From Mercurialis annua (lineage: Eukaryota; Streptophyta; Magnoliopsida; Malpighiales; Euphorbiaceae): a DNA stretch of 64,000 nucleotides. This document shows positions 13,771-30,130 of the stretch, piece by piece; within the stretch, counting starts at the first letter, position 1; each line of letters starts with the position of its first letter. The notes beneath the pieces are model-generated. The model did not search any database, was not told where the DNA came from, and was given only the letters and a program-made list of their open reading frames with translations. Made by a program: the position numbers and the translations under genes. The stretch lies in assembly GCF_937616625.2 (NCBI RefSeq), contig NC_065570.1, positions 73,559,665-73,623,664 of the forward strand, written 5' to 3'.

Positions 13771-16700
13771 TCAATATTTCAGATTAGACCTCACACTCTG
13801 AAACTTCACTGATATCTTCAACTTCTGCTCCTCCATATCTTTCAATACAGCTAGTAATTTTGTTCTATATGCTTCACATTTTTGACTTGCATGCTCCAAT
13901 TCTGCTGTCAAGTCCTGAATTTTGTTGTCCTCAACCTGCAAAATGGATGAAAGGAACAGCATTTACAAAATTCAACAAACGGTGCATCAATAAGAAACAT
14001 AAATAACAAAACCACATAATACATGTCTGCATGCCCAGAGCTTCCGCGTCCACTACAAAACTAACTTGGTTTAATATTATAGAACTGAAAATTCATTCGT
14101 CAAGTTCTCTTTATTTGCATAAATAGCCATAATTCGCAATTTTACCCCTTGTATCCAGCACATAGTTGTTCAGCAATGCCATATATAGTTACAAATGATT
14201 GCCATATTAATTAACAGCCAACCAACTGATGTTTAAATACCTTACATAGGAAGGTAATCAACTGCATAACTTTCTAGGTTCGCCCATATGTTGTTTACAC
14301 AGCATAGAAGCAAAATTAACTCACTTTCTCTACTACCAAGTGCTAATACAGAAACTGTTTATTAAAACTATAATAAATGGAAGAATGTATAAGATAATCA
14401 CCCTTTTGCAATGTCTTGAGAATGTGGTCTTTCTCTTTCCGGGAGAAAGTTCACTGTAATTATACGGATATAAGCTAACATAATAGCAGAAAATTTTAAT
14501 TAATGAGAATTAATTCCAGGATAATTCACCAAAGGCAGCAGATCATATTCATGCAGTTGTTTTTTAAATGTTATGCATCCGTAGTTTATAATCCCATTGC
14601 TGCATCTTTAACATATTTAACAGATAAATAATGATCAGTAATTCGTATTGAAGCTTAGATGCAGAAATATGTTAAAGAAGAGAGTTAATCACTTCGAGTG
14701 TCATGTGCAACACAACACGTCCAATCTAAGAGAAATTCTTGTCTAAATTTAAGAGCTTACCAGACAAGATGGCTGCAGCTGCTCACTTCCATTAACTAGA
14801 GCATTCTTTGCATGCACGACATTCTGTTTTTTTGCAGCAGCAACTTTCCTTGTGGCCTCATGAAGAGCATCCATTGCCACATTATACGTATCTAATGATT
14901 CTGCGCCTTCTTCTATGTATTTGATTACTTCTCGGCGAAGATTGTCGCAACGAGTAGCAAGAGATTCCTGGCAATCACTAGCCAGCCCACGATCATGTTC
15001 ATAAAAAACAACCTGAGTTTTGGCATTTCTTGTCCACCGTTTCAAGATATAGCATGGTAGAAGTGTAAGAACATTAGTAACCCTAAAAACTGCCAAAATA
15101 TGCCTACAAATAATACCCGAAAACTCAAACATTTGGCAACTGCAACTAGCTCTCTTTTCGAAAATATAGAAGGTAACAAAATGTGTTTTTTGTTCTTCTC
15201 CAAACTTTGTCACCCTATATGTAATTGATAATCCAATGTCATCAATTACAGTTGCTGCATAAGCAAGTGTTTCTACTAATTCCTCTTGGAATCTCATGAA
15301 AATCTTCCTTGTATAGAGATTTGCTGCCTGTTTCTCCATAGGAGATGGAGTTTTTAAAAGTGGAGGAGTATTCATTGTATCATAGTCTGCCTTTACTTCC
15401 TTCTCAAAGTGAGTGGCAATTGCTTTTTCATACTGCTTAATTAGCCCTTGAATATTTGTAGATGCATTTATATACCCATCAAAGTACGAATGTATACTAT
15501 CGCTTCCTTGCAGCATGGACATATCACCAAAAAATGTATCTCGAAGATAAACTGGCACCCATTGCTGGCGAGCATCGTACATTGACTGAAACCACTCACT
15601 ATCCCTGAGGTCATACTTTTGAATAAGTGACTCCCAACATGACTCAAACTCATCAACTGTATCTGTCATGTTTATGCACTTTTGGAAATCCATATCAAAA
15701 GAAGGGTGTGACTGGTATACCTCAGATAATCTCTCCTGGGCCTCCTTAAAAATGTTCCAAATACAAAAGCGGTGGCGCGTTGCAGGAAACACTTGCAAAA
15801 CAGCTGCCCGTATGATTCTGTCTTGGTCTGTAGTGATTGAGATAGGATGACAACCTGACATTGCAGCAAGCCAAGTTTCAAAAAGCCAAACAAAGGAAGA
15901 TTCTGACTCATTAAGCATTAACGCACAACCAAACAACACGGACTGACCATGATGGTTCCACCCAGTAAAAGGTGCGAAAGGCACTCTATAGCGATTTGTT
16001 CTGTATGTGGTGTCAAATATAACAGTATCTCCAAAGTAAGTATAATTCATTCTTGCATTAGCATCTGCCCAGAAAATGTTTCCAGAGTAATTGTCAAACT
16101 CACCTTGGACAGCAAAGAAGAAAGCAGGATCATCAGCCTGCATCTGCCTCAAATAGTCAAAAACAACTTGAGCTCCAGCGCCAAGTGTTCTCTGCCTAGT
16201 GTGGCTCATATAATTCTGGCAATCAACTTTAGTAAAACCAACGTTATTAATTCCACCAGATTCCCTAATCAGCACAGACATAACTCCACTAGGCCCCATC
16301 CCTGCAGCCTGAAGAGTATCAATTAGACTTCGGGCAGGACCAGAAACATGCCTGTGAGAGCGAAGGCAGTGCACTTTATCAGGAGGCACAAGTTCATGAT
16401 TATGTTGTTTGATAAATTTAGTGACAGCCCATTTGGCAGAAGTTAGTTTCTTAACAGTCAATTGAGCTTTACAGCCAACTCGAGTGATAGTCCGATGTCT
16501 TTTAAACTTGTGGTCAGTGGCCTTGCGACGAAAGCCCTCACGAGAACACACAATTTGACGGCAAATAATAGAGGCATCACGGCGAGAGCGCTGGTATACA
16601 CTAACCCTGGTACTAAAGCCAATGCGGCGGGCATATGAATTGTAGAAAATGCGGGCGGAGTGTTCAGAGTCGAATTCCATACCTTCATGAGGAGTAGAAG

Positions 16701-16815
16701 GTCCTTCCAAAGAATGATGATCATTGTGATAATGGTGATCAAAATGATGGTCATCTTGGGGATTAGAAGCACCAACGTCATAAAACTCAATAACATTCAA
16801 GGGTTTGTTACCCAT
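13771..16815 (-). CDS. FRS: FAR1-related sequence transcription factor (domesticated MULE transposase)
   Basis: One large exon (16815-14761) and a short last exon (13935-13771) join in phase and encode about 739 aa. The FAR1 DNA-binding domain covers about residues 44-142, with C90, C115, H138 and H140 as likely zinc ligands. A MULE transposase-like core spans about 215-420, with VIFDTTYRTNRY (D268) and SITTDQDRIIRAAV (D330/D332). A SWIM zinc finger follows (C558, C560, C570, H572). The last exon adds an amphipathic coiled-coil tail. The family descends from Mutator-like transposases and includes FHY3/FAR1, which regulate light signalling. This member looks nearest to the FRS3/FRS5 group, but I cannot place it exactly. 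A run of His/Asp near the N-terminus (21-34) is unusual. The gene has no terminal inverted repeats, as expected for a domesticated copy. Confidence 0.9.
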
Positions 16816-17229
16816 AGGGCCAGTGATAATTTTTGAATAATTGTTACATTTCTACTAACAGTAGAAAAAGACAAGTAGAAACGGAAAGAAACTGACCGGA
16901 GGAGCAAACAGATGATAATTGAGGTCCAAGCGAAGGTATCATAACATCAGCTGGTTGCAGGTGCAGGTATAGAAAGTGAAATAACGAGGGAAAGTTGGGA
17001 GTTTTAATTGAGGGTTTTCAATTTGGGGGAGATTGAATTCAATTTATATACTATTATTAGCAATCATCCCATGCTTCGCAGTTCACCATATTCATTCGAT
17101 TTGTTTATGGAGAATTTATTAATGCTTATAATTAGATTTTTCAGATTTTAAAAATGTTCTTAAACAACTTACTCTATTGGAACTCGAAATCGATATCTTA
17201 AGAATATAAGAAAAAGCCTTAAAATAGAC
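16816..17229 (-). promoter_or_regulatory. FRS leader and upstream region
   Basis: Contains the presumed 5' untranslated sequence of the FAR1-related gene. No clear TATA box or repeated motif was found. Confidence 0.35.
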
Positions 17230-17440
17230 CTCATCGGTAGACTTGGCCATGGGCCGGGTCAGCTCGTGAACCGGCCCGGAACCGGTCAAACCCGAAACCG
17301 GGCTAAAACCAGCCCGCAACCGTAGACATGGAGGTTCCGGGCCGGTTCTAAATATTTTGAACCGTGAACCGGCAGTTTCAGGTCGGAACCGACGATTTAA
17401 GGGTCGAACCTGTCGACAAAAATTTATTTAACTTTAAATT

Positions 17441-17461
17441 TTATATATATATATATATATA
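17441..17461. repeat. (TA)n microsatellite
   Basis: About ten uninterrupted TA units inside the left arm of the hAT-like element. Confidence 0.9.
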
Positions 17462-17482
17462 TTACATATATCTTATTATATT

Positions 17483-18641
17483 GTGCTAATTTCCCTAAAT
17501 ACATGTTTCGCCAAAATAATTACAACTTTACATTGCAAGTTTTGAATTTTATTTTTTGACTTTTTGCCCTAACTTTATGTACCTGTTTTGTATTTTTATT
17601 TACCAAAATACCTTTTTCGGTTTTTCAATTTCGGTTTTCGGTTTTTTCGGTTCGGCCAACCGAACCGACCGAACCGAACCGACCGGCAGTTTTTTTATAT
17701 ATTGTAAGATTAGTGTATATATAGTGTTAATTTTTATTTTTTATAGATTTTTTTCCAGAAATTTTTTATTTTATTTTTTACAATGTAACAGTGGTGTATA
17801 TATAGTGTTTTTATGGTGTTTATATAGAGTAAAATTAGTGTATATATAGTGTATAAGTAGTGTATTTATGGCATTTTGTAGTTTTTTCGTGGTTTAACCA
17901 TGAAACACTACAAATACACCATAAACACTGCAAATACACCATAAACACTGCATATACACTATAAACACTGTAAATGCACCATAAATATACTAAAAAACGG
18001 CAGAAATACACCATAAATACACTAAAACGTAAAGATACTATAAAATTATTACAAATGCACCATAAATCAATATTTTATTTACAAAATCAGTAGTAATAAA
18101 CAAATCTATGAATAAGAGAAGACAAAATAAATAATTTTATAAATAATAGAACAATTTTATAAACAAAAAATTATAGATTTACAATAATTTATTTACAAAA
18201 TATTTAAATCATTTAAAAAAACCTAAAAAATTACACAAATCTAAAAAAACAAGTCGAGAAATCCATAGCGCGAACGGAAAAGACGATCAGACTAGCGCGA
18301 ACAGAAAAGACGAACGAAAAACGACCAGAAACGACGAGAAATCCATCGGAAGTAGACGAACGGAAACGCGACCGGAAAGACGAACGGAAAAGACGAACGG
18401 AAAAGTAATCGGAGGAGATAAACTGAAAATCGAATGAAAAAGAAAAAGAAAAGAAGAGAGAGAAAAGAGAGAAAAAAAAGTGGCTATGCAAAAGTTTAAC
18501 CTAAAATGAAATAAGCCTTCTTTATATAGTGGGTATTTTTGGTAAATAAGTTAGTTTATTAGGTAATGTAGGATAAGAGGAAAAGATGGGTTAAAATGGT
18601 GTAAATACTTTACCCAAAACAGGTATTTGGAAAATAATCCC
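17483..18641. mobile_element. 1.16-kb MULE-like non-autonomous element nested in the hAT
   Basis: The direct repeat TATTATATT at 17474-17482 and 18642-18650 flanks it. The ends are imperfect inverted repeats over about 30 bp (left GTGCTAATTTCCCTAAATAC, right complement GGGATTATTTTCCAAATACC). The interior has short tandem units (GTGTATATATAGTGT, ACACCATAAACACTG) arranged as an inverted pair around 17890, then a purine-rich block and a TATATAAAG-like box on the minus strand. A diverged copy lies at 36.2-37.5 kb in the opposite orientation. No ORF resembles a transposase. Confidence 0.7.
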
Positions 18642-19225
18642 TATTATATTATTTATTTGTATTATAAATTTATTACTGTGATAAGATATATATAATATTT
18701 TTTGGTTGGTAAAATTTGTTCTATTTTATTATTTTTTGTAATATTATCTCAAAGTGGTATTTTATTTTTTAAAGTTTTTAATAGTTAAATTTCAATTTTA
18801 CTTTAAATTGTTTTCTAAACCGCCCGAAACTGGAACCGGCCGGTTTCGAACCGTCATGGAATCGTCACTTAAACGGTTCTGGGCCGGTTTCAATATTTCT
18901 TGAACCATGACCCGGTGGTTCCGAACCGGAACCGGCGGATTACGAACCATGGCCACCTCTATTCATCGGCTTTTATGGAGATATTATGTAACAAATAAAG
19001 TATATAGTAAATATGTTAATACAAACAAATCTAATTGTAAACTAAACTCAATAATTTATCTATTAGAAAAACGAGACAATAAATCGAAATTTAAACGTTA
19101 ATTTTAACGATAATGATAAACATGCTAATTTAAATGATGAAAACTCTTTGACCCCATTTTTAAAAATCTTTAGAAGATCTATGTTTTCGGTACTCTATTC
19201 AACTACATTTCAATGGCTTTATTAA

Positions 19226-19608
19226 AAGGCCTAATCATTTAAAACCCCCACCTTTAGCCTATTTTGCAAATATACCCTGACGTAGGAATTTTTCCAATTT
19301 TACCCTAATTTCCCCTTTTATGTTTCAATTGTATCCCAAAGCATTAAATTGACCTCTTTTTATTTAGAAAAAGTTTGAAATAATCCTTCATTTTTAGCCT
19401 ATATTTCATTTAGACCCTAATATTATTAATAATATAAAAAATAAAATATTATTTTAAACTTTTTTATAAGTGAAAAGAGGTCAATTTAATGCTTTGGGGT
19501 ACAATGAAACATAAAAGGGCAAATTAGGGTAAAATTGGAAAAATTCCTACGTCAGGGTATATTTGCAAAAGAGGATAAAGGTGGGTTTTCTTTTAGCAAT
19601 TAAGCCTT
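19226..19608. mobile_element. MITE with long inverted repeats, about 380 bp
   Basis: The left arm starts AAGGCCTAATCATTTAAAAC and the right arm is its near complement (AAGGCTTAATTGCTAAAAG). Similarity continues for about 130 bp, including CTGACGTAGGAATTTTTCC and its complement. The target duplication is not clear. It shares its end type and an AAAAGAGGTCAA motif with the element at 34.46 kb. Confidence 0.75.
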
Positions 19609-20847
19609 ATCAAAATTGCAGCATCTTTGACTCGTCTAAAATACTACTACTATATTTGCAGTGCGAAGAAACAGGAAAATATCTTAAACAGACTAAAATA
19701 TACTTCAATCATTTAAAATATTAAAATTTGAACTACAAACACACTCGTCAACATAAAACGAACCAAAAGACATAATTATTTAAGAAAACCAAAAATAAAA
19801 ACATCTTAAATATACGGATTGTGGAAAAAATATATGATTTTTCGGTCGGAATGAAAAATTTACCTGATCCCCAAGTTCAACTATCAAAGTCAAAGAAGAT
19901 GAATTTTAAATTTCTGAAGAGCACTGCAAGTCAAGTGAAGAGCACTGTTTTATTAATTTGTTGCACTATTTGTAATGAATTTAAGATTTTTCTGTATTAG
20001 AATATTATGTAAATACAAGAACATCCACAATTTACATCTTTGTCTAAAAACAATTTCAAACTAGTTAAAAAAAATTCTTTATAGTTAACATATATTATTT
20101 TATAATAATGATTTCTAAATAATATTTTTCAATGGTTTATTAAACAGTTTATAAAATAAGCAATTTAAAAATAGTTTCAAACAATTTTTAAAAGTATTTT
20201 CCAAAACATTTTTAAAATAGGGCTAGACAGATATTTTGAAGATCAAATCATAAGAAGAATTCATCAAAATTTTAAATGAAAAGTGCTAGAAAATTCGTCA
20301 ATATTTTCCAAAACATATCTAAAATAATTCAAAATAAAATATTAAACAATTATATGAACAAAGAATGAATTTATCAATTTTTGGTTTTAAAATTACGAAC
20401 AAAATCATCAATTATTAAAAAACGATTAACATATAAAAGAATATAGAGGAAGGAGATTCAAAAGAAGAAGAAAATGATCATGAAAAAAAAAGTCCAGGAA
20501 GAAGCAGAATCCAAAAGAAGAAAATTCAAAACAAAAAAAAATAGAAAAGAGGAGAAAAACAGATAAGAAGAAAAAGAGGGAGAGAAGGAAGAAAAATATC
20601 CATGACAGTGGTACCATAAGAAAACCTCAACTCTGCAAAACTTACAATACATTCTCTTTCGGACAATAAAGTAATTTCAAAATTCAAACATCCAAGTTAG
20701 TAGTCTTTCCATACTAAACTCAGCTTATTGTCGTCATCTAACCAATCACCACTTACAGTTCAACATTCAAATCAAGGATATGATGAGCCGAACTAGTATT
20801 TGGTGATTCTCAAATCAGCACCAAACACCAACACATAGTTTCCACTC
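19609..20847. other. AT-rich spacer and PFP-alpha 3' flank
   Basis: Mostly A/T-rich sequence. At about 20440-20600 lies a purine-only-like tract (AAGAAG/GGAGAA runs on the plus strand). The last 200 bp should hold the 3' untranslated region of the PFP-alpha gene. No gene seen. Confidence 0.45.
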
Positions 20848-26379
<5,532 letters not shown>

Positions 26380-26621
26380 GGCGATGGCGCTGTTGGTGGA
26401 GAGTAGTGATAGTGAAGGAGTAGGTGAAGCCAAGAGCTGCTTTTTCTTTCGTTTTTTTTATTTTAACCTGCTTTATATAGGTAGGGGGAGGGGGTGAAAG
26501 CGAAAATCAGACGACTCGGCGACACAACCAACGCACCACTTCGCCCCTCTTTTTTATGCTTTATTACGACGCACTTCTCTGTGTATTACAAAATTGCCCT
26601 CTACCTCTTTTATGATTAAAT
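26380..26621 (-). promoter_or_regulatory. PFP-alpha leader and promoter region
   Basis: Purine/pyrimidine-rich leader followed by GC-richer sequence (26500-26550). TTTATATAGG on the plus strand near 26470 contains a TATA-like CCTATATAAA on the minus strand, about 90 bp before the start codon, a plausible TATA box. Confidence 0.45.
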
Positions 26622-27032
26622 CAGTGTTTTAAAATCCCAACTCAACACAGTGTGACTATTGGTTCAGCGTTGAATCAAGGGGTTTTCACACAAATATGAA
26701 TATTAAACCAGCTAAATAAGAATTATTTTACACTAAAATTATACGTCCCATTTTAAGATTTCAATTTTAATAGTTTCATCACCCTTCATTTAATCATTTC
26801 AAATAATAGAGGGAAAACATGAAATAACATAAAGATAATAAATGTTTTTTTAATCTATGTATAAAAGGGACAAGACTAATTAGCAAATGTAGATCATATT
26901 TAAATTACTAAATAAAAAAGTCGACAAATATTTTTTCGATTCTGAGATACTGAACTTTATTTTTGGTCTCAATTTTTAGAAAACCACTGAATCAATTGGT
27001 TGAACCGACCAATCTGATTCGATTCTTAAATA
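26622..27032. mobile_element. Degenerate hAT-like element
   Basis: It starts CAGTGTTTTAAAA, the same end as the well-preserved element at 36343. The right part (GGTTGAACCGACC, GATTCGATTCTTAAAT) resembles that element's other end. No target duplication can be read, so the borders are approximate. Confidence 0.4.
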
Positions 27033-27622
27033 AATGGAATAAACTGCCACTATGAACCATCAACTATCTAAACTAATTGGAAGATAAACTTTATAAAAAG
27101 CCTGTTGGTAAAAGATATAATTAACAGCCACAGTAAATGTGCCCACAGTAAAAAAAAAGTCTAAAGCCCACAATATAGAAGCTGCTGAACACAGTTTAGT
27201 TAAGGAAGAAAGTCATAGGAAATTTTGATGAGCATCTAGAGATATTGCTTTGAAATAGGTTCGTACTTTGTGCATTTTTTGTTCTAGATTTATGAGAAAT
27301 CTATGTAATACATAGCTAAGCAAGGGTCAGTTGGTAAAACTGACTGAAAGTTGAGCGTGACAGGAAGGCGGGAGCATAATGCTATCTACTAATGTACGAA
27401 TATGCCAAGCAGGATATTCTTGCTATAGCGGCTTGTTCAGTCATCACGCAAACCACAAATTTCACCTCCAAAAAGCGAATACAATAATTAACATATAATC
27501 AAAACAAATAGTCAGCACAGGGGAAAATATTTCTGCTTTAGCTCATCAAAACAATCCAACAGTTTTGATTATTTATTACAACTTTCCCCATTCCATCAAA
27601 AAGCATGATGCACAGAAGCCTC
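27033..27622. other. bZIP60 3' flank
   Basis: The sequence nearest 27622 is presumed bZIP60 3' untranslated region. The remainder shows no coding or repeated structure. Confidence 0.4.
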
Positions 27623-29066
27623 CTAACAAGACTTCAAAGACAGAGATCCTTCTTTCATTCTTGTCCTCGACGCTTTACATTTCCTACTCTTCAACAAAGA
27701 CTGCATAAACATCTTACTTCCTGCTCCTCTTTCTAGTCTTTTCTTTTCCACATTTTCGGGCACAAGTACCCCCAGCGTTAACTGAGGCACCGTGGGCAGG
27801 GTGAATAGGCACATGATGCCCACCAACCAAAGCAGGGAACCCAGCAGCAGGGATTCTGAAAATATGACACCAAATAACAACACTGATTAGGATAACCAAG
27901 CATCACACAGTTAACATACATGTAGTTCTATAAGCTTTATTCAGTAATGTTCGTCTCAAAGGAGCAGCAGAATTGGCCAAAAACTTTCTTCATATGCTTA
28001 TTTGAAATGTATAATAAGACACATCTCATTTTGATTTGTTTGAAGAATTAAATAAATGCTCAGCCTTTTGGCAAGATATGCGCATGAATTCTATCTCTTT
28101 TACCTCCTGAACACAAAACATAAAGCACAAGCATGGCCAAAAAAGGTTATGATGCATACCCAACAAGAGCACAGCAGACTCCTGCTTGGTCGAAGTGACA
28201 CCATATGCATTGCCACTGTGCAATCCAAGACGCAGAGCTTGATTCTCAGCGATAACACACTGAAGCAACCGCCCCAGTCTTCTACATTCCCCCTCCATAT
28301 ACCTACTCTTCATCTCCAGATCCTTCACATACATCTTCTTCCTCTCCCTTGATCTAACCGCGGCATCCCTATTTCTCAACTGCCTATAAAATCAGACAAA
28401 TTATTTAACTTCCCCAATTTCAGAGCTGATATACTATACAAACAGCCATTACTCAGTATAACATAAATCTTCAAGTAGACCAAGAAGAATAAAAATATTT
28501 ATCATCGAAATAATATAACAACTAGTAGCATCCACATAAATGAAATTAAAATCATCTGAAAAATGCCAAAATCCAAAACCCTAAAGTAACACATTATAAC
28601 AAAGAATCACGATTAAAGTCTTTATACTAGAAAATTAATACCTTCTCAGTTTCTTAGAGATAGGACCGTCGGGGTCTTCACTATCGTTGTCTACCTTACC
28701 ATCATCAACTATCTTCTCGCCCTCCTTATCCGTCTCATAAGGACCATCGGAAACACTCGAATCCTTGTGAAGAAGAGCAACATGAGCATCATCAGCAACT
28801 GATAGATCAGCTAAAAACTCATCGCAATTTTGATTAGGTGGCTCCGCGTCCGCCGCTTCTAAATTGTCGTTGTCGTTCATCAACATGCTTTCCACCTGCC
28901 CAATCCATGTAGATAGCGAATCAGAGGAAGAGGTGAGTACATCTTCAGGCGACGATGACGATTCGGTGGCTAAAGAAGGTAATTCATCAAATATGCAGCC
29001 CCAATCGATTTCCCCTAGGTCATCAAAATTCACTTGTTTAAATATGTCATCTTCTGTATCTCCCAT
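27623..29066 (-). CDS. bZIP60: bZIP60-type ER-stress transcription factor (membrane-anchored form)
   Basis: Three exons join in phase (29066-28642, 28383-28160, 27855-27623), giving 293 aa. The N-terminal half is acidic (activation region). The basic region (about 143-165) has N146-x7-R154 in QLRNRDAAVRSRERKK, followed by a leucine-zipper-like helix. The last exon begins inside ESLLLGSLLWLVGIMCLF (217-234), a single membrane span, and ends in a lumenal tail. bZIP60 is the plant counterpart of XBP1/HAC1. ER stress activates IRE1, which removes 23 nt from its mRNA, shifts the frame and deletes the membrane span so that the protein enters the nucleus. The sequence here keeps that layout (see the 27822-27844 entry). 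Family, size and exon layout all fit. Confidence 0.93.
27822..27844 (-). promoter_or_regulatory. Predicted 23-nt IRE1 splice segment in bZIP60 mRNA
   Basis: The mRNA reads AATCCCTGCTG, then CTGGGTTCCCTGCTTTGG... The CCCTGCTGCTGGG hairpin holds the CxGxxG loop that IRE1 cuts in bZIP60-type mRNAs. Removing 23 nt (length congruent to 2 modulo 3) joins the bZIP frame to a second open frame. That frame avoids the membrane span and ends, about 35 codons on, in the strongly basic KCGKEKTRKRSRK and a stop. The exact cut positions are inferred; a second clean CxGxxG loop is less obvious. Confidence 0.7.
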
Positions 29067-29580
29067 ATCAAATGTATAAAATATGCTAGAAAATTGCTAC
29101 CAATTTAAAACACCTATTTACAAACAAAAAATATCTAGTAAATTTTGATTTAGCAGGAGGATGGTTGATTAATGATTATAAATAGAGATGGGTATGAGGA
29201 AGGTGGCAGGAAGAGGGTAGATTCCTTTCAGGATAAGAAACCGTCACGCGCTTTTACTATGTTCATCGTACGCCTATGTGTCAAAGGTCCCGGCTTCAAT
29301 AACCAATTGTATAAGTGCTTCTCCCACGTGGCCGTATTATAGAGCAGTTACATTCTTTTTTGTCCGCTTACATTTAACAGAGGATTCCTCCTCTTGCGAT
29401 GTTATCACTCCACCAATAGAAATACGCTTTATTGACATTTAGGCACGACGTGTTTTTTTTTTTTTTTTTAAGAAAGGCAGGATGTTATTTATTTTTATGA
29501 AAAAATATGCACCCAACGGATCTCAACTTTTTAAAATATCCTATTTAGGTGTCTATAACTTTTTTTATTCATTCAAGTGT
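29067..29580 (-). promoter_or_regulatory. bZIP60 upstream region with G-box
   Basis: CCACGTGG lies at 29324-29331. A CCAAT box lies at 29303-29307, but its spacing to CCACG is 16 nt, not the 9 nt of a canonical ERSE. TCATCG (29264 region) and CCGTCACGCG are weak matches to other plant unfolded-protein motifs. A long T run lies at about 29452-29469. Confidence 0.4.
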
Positions 29581-29589
29581 TTGAACTTG

Positions 29590-30130
29590 TTTTTTTTTTC
29601 CCGGAAAGATATAACATCTTCATTGATAATCGACTATTACAGTCTCGAATCTAGTCACGCCAATTAGGCTAGAGAATTATTACAAAAATGCGGTTCTCTA
29701 AGGGCTTTTTGGGCTATCGAATGAGTCACCCCATTACAATCTCTAGATACAAAATTAAAACAACTAAAGCCATGACTTCTACTAATTGCTTTGCAATCAT
29801 CCAAAATAACTTCACAATCTATGTTAATGGGAGCGTCGGAGCGCATAGCATCAATGATATTCTTTGCATCACCTTCGAAAATTGGGTTTCTTACTTGGAG
29901 ACGAACCGCCAGTTGAATAGCCTCTCGAAGGGCTAAGGCTTCAATCATAGCCGGTGAAGTAATGTGGTTAAAGAGCTGTGTGCATGAAGAGATAGCTTTC
30001 CCTTGACTATTTCATCCAACACAAGCTCCAACCCCTTGCTTGGTTAATACCCGATATGCACCATCGAAATTAAATTTCAGCAAAGAAGCTGGAGGAGGAA
30101 ACCAAAAAGGAACCTGAGCTGTTTCAGAGC
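29590..30130 (-). pseudogene. LINE 3' end with broken RNase H domain
   Basis: On the minus strand, about 30120 to 29664 encodes an RNase H-like domain: KFNFDGAY, then MIEALALREAIQLAV and FEGDAKNIIDAM, the usual acidic positions of plant LINE/RVT_3 domains. An in-frame stop lies between the first and second blocks. It is followed by an untranslated stretch and a poly(A) run (plus-strand T run 29590-29599), so this is a 5'-truncated non-LTR retrotransposon insertion. Confidence 0.75.

Larger units (their letters stand above)
17238..18961. mobile_element. hAT-like element, 8-bp TSD, split by a nested element
   Basis: The ends are inverted copies of TAGA(c/g)(t/g)TGGCCATGG, flanked by CTCATCGG (17230-17237) and TTCATCGG (18962-18969), an 8-bp duplication with one mismatch. 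The sub-terminal parts are dense in CCGGTTC/GAACCGG motifs in both orientations. A second element (17483-18641) lies inside. Without it the hAT-like part is only about 565 bp and non-coding. Confidence 0.75.

Noticed and set aside
15949..16326. 125-codon plus-strand frame
   Set aside because: Antisense shadow of the FAR1-related gene.
18231..18491. 86-codon Ser/Phe/Arg-rich frame
   Set aside because: Product of a purine-rich repeat in the nested MULE-like element. The second copy at 36.8 kb has a different frame.
20426..20652. Phe/Ser-rich frames on the minus strand
   Set aside because: They read through a polypurine tract, so the composition is an artefact of simple sequence.
29303..29331. 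ERSE element (CCAAT plus CCACG) before bZIP60
   Set aside because: The distance between the two half-sites is 16 nt rather than the required 9, so I list only the G-box.
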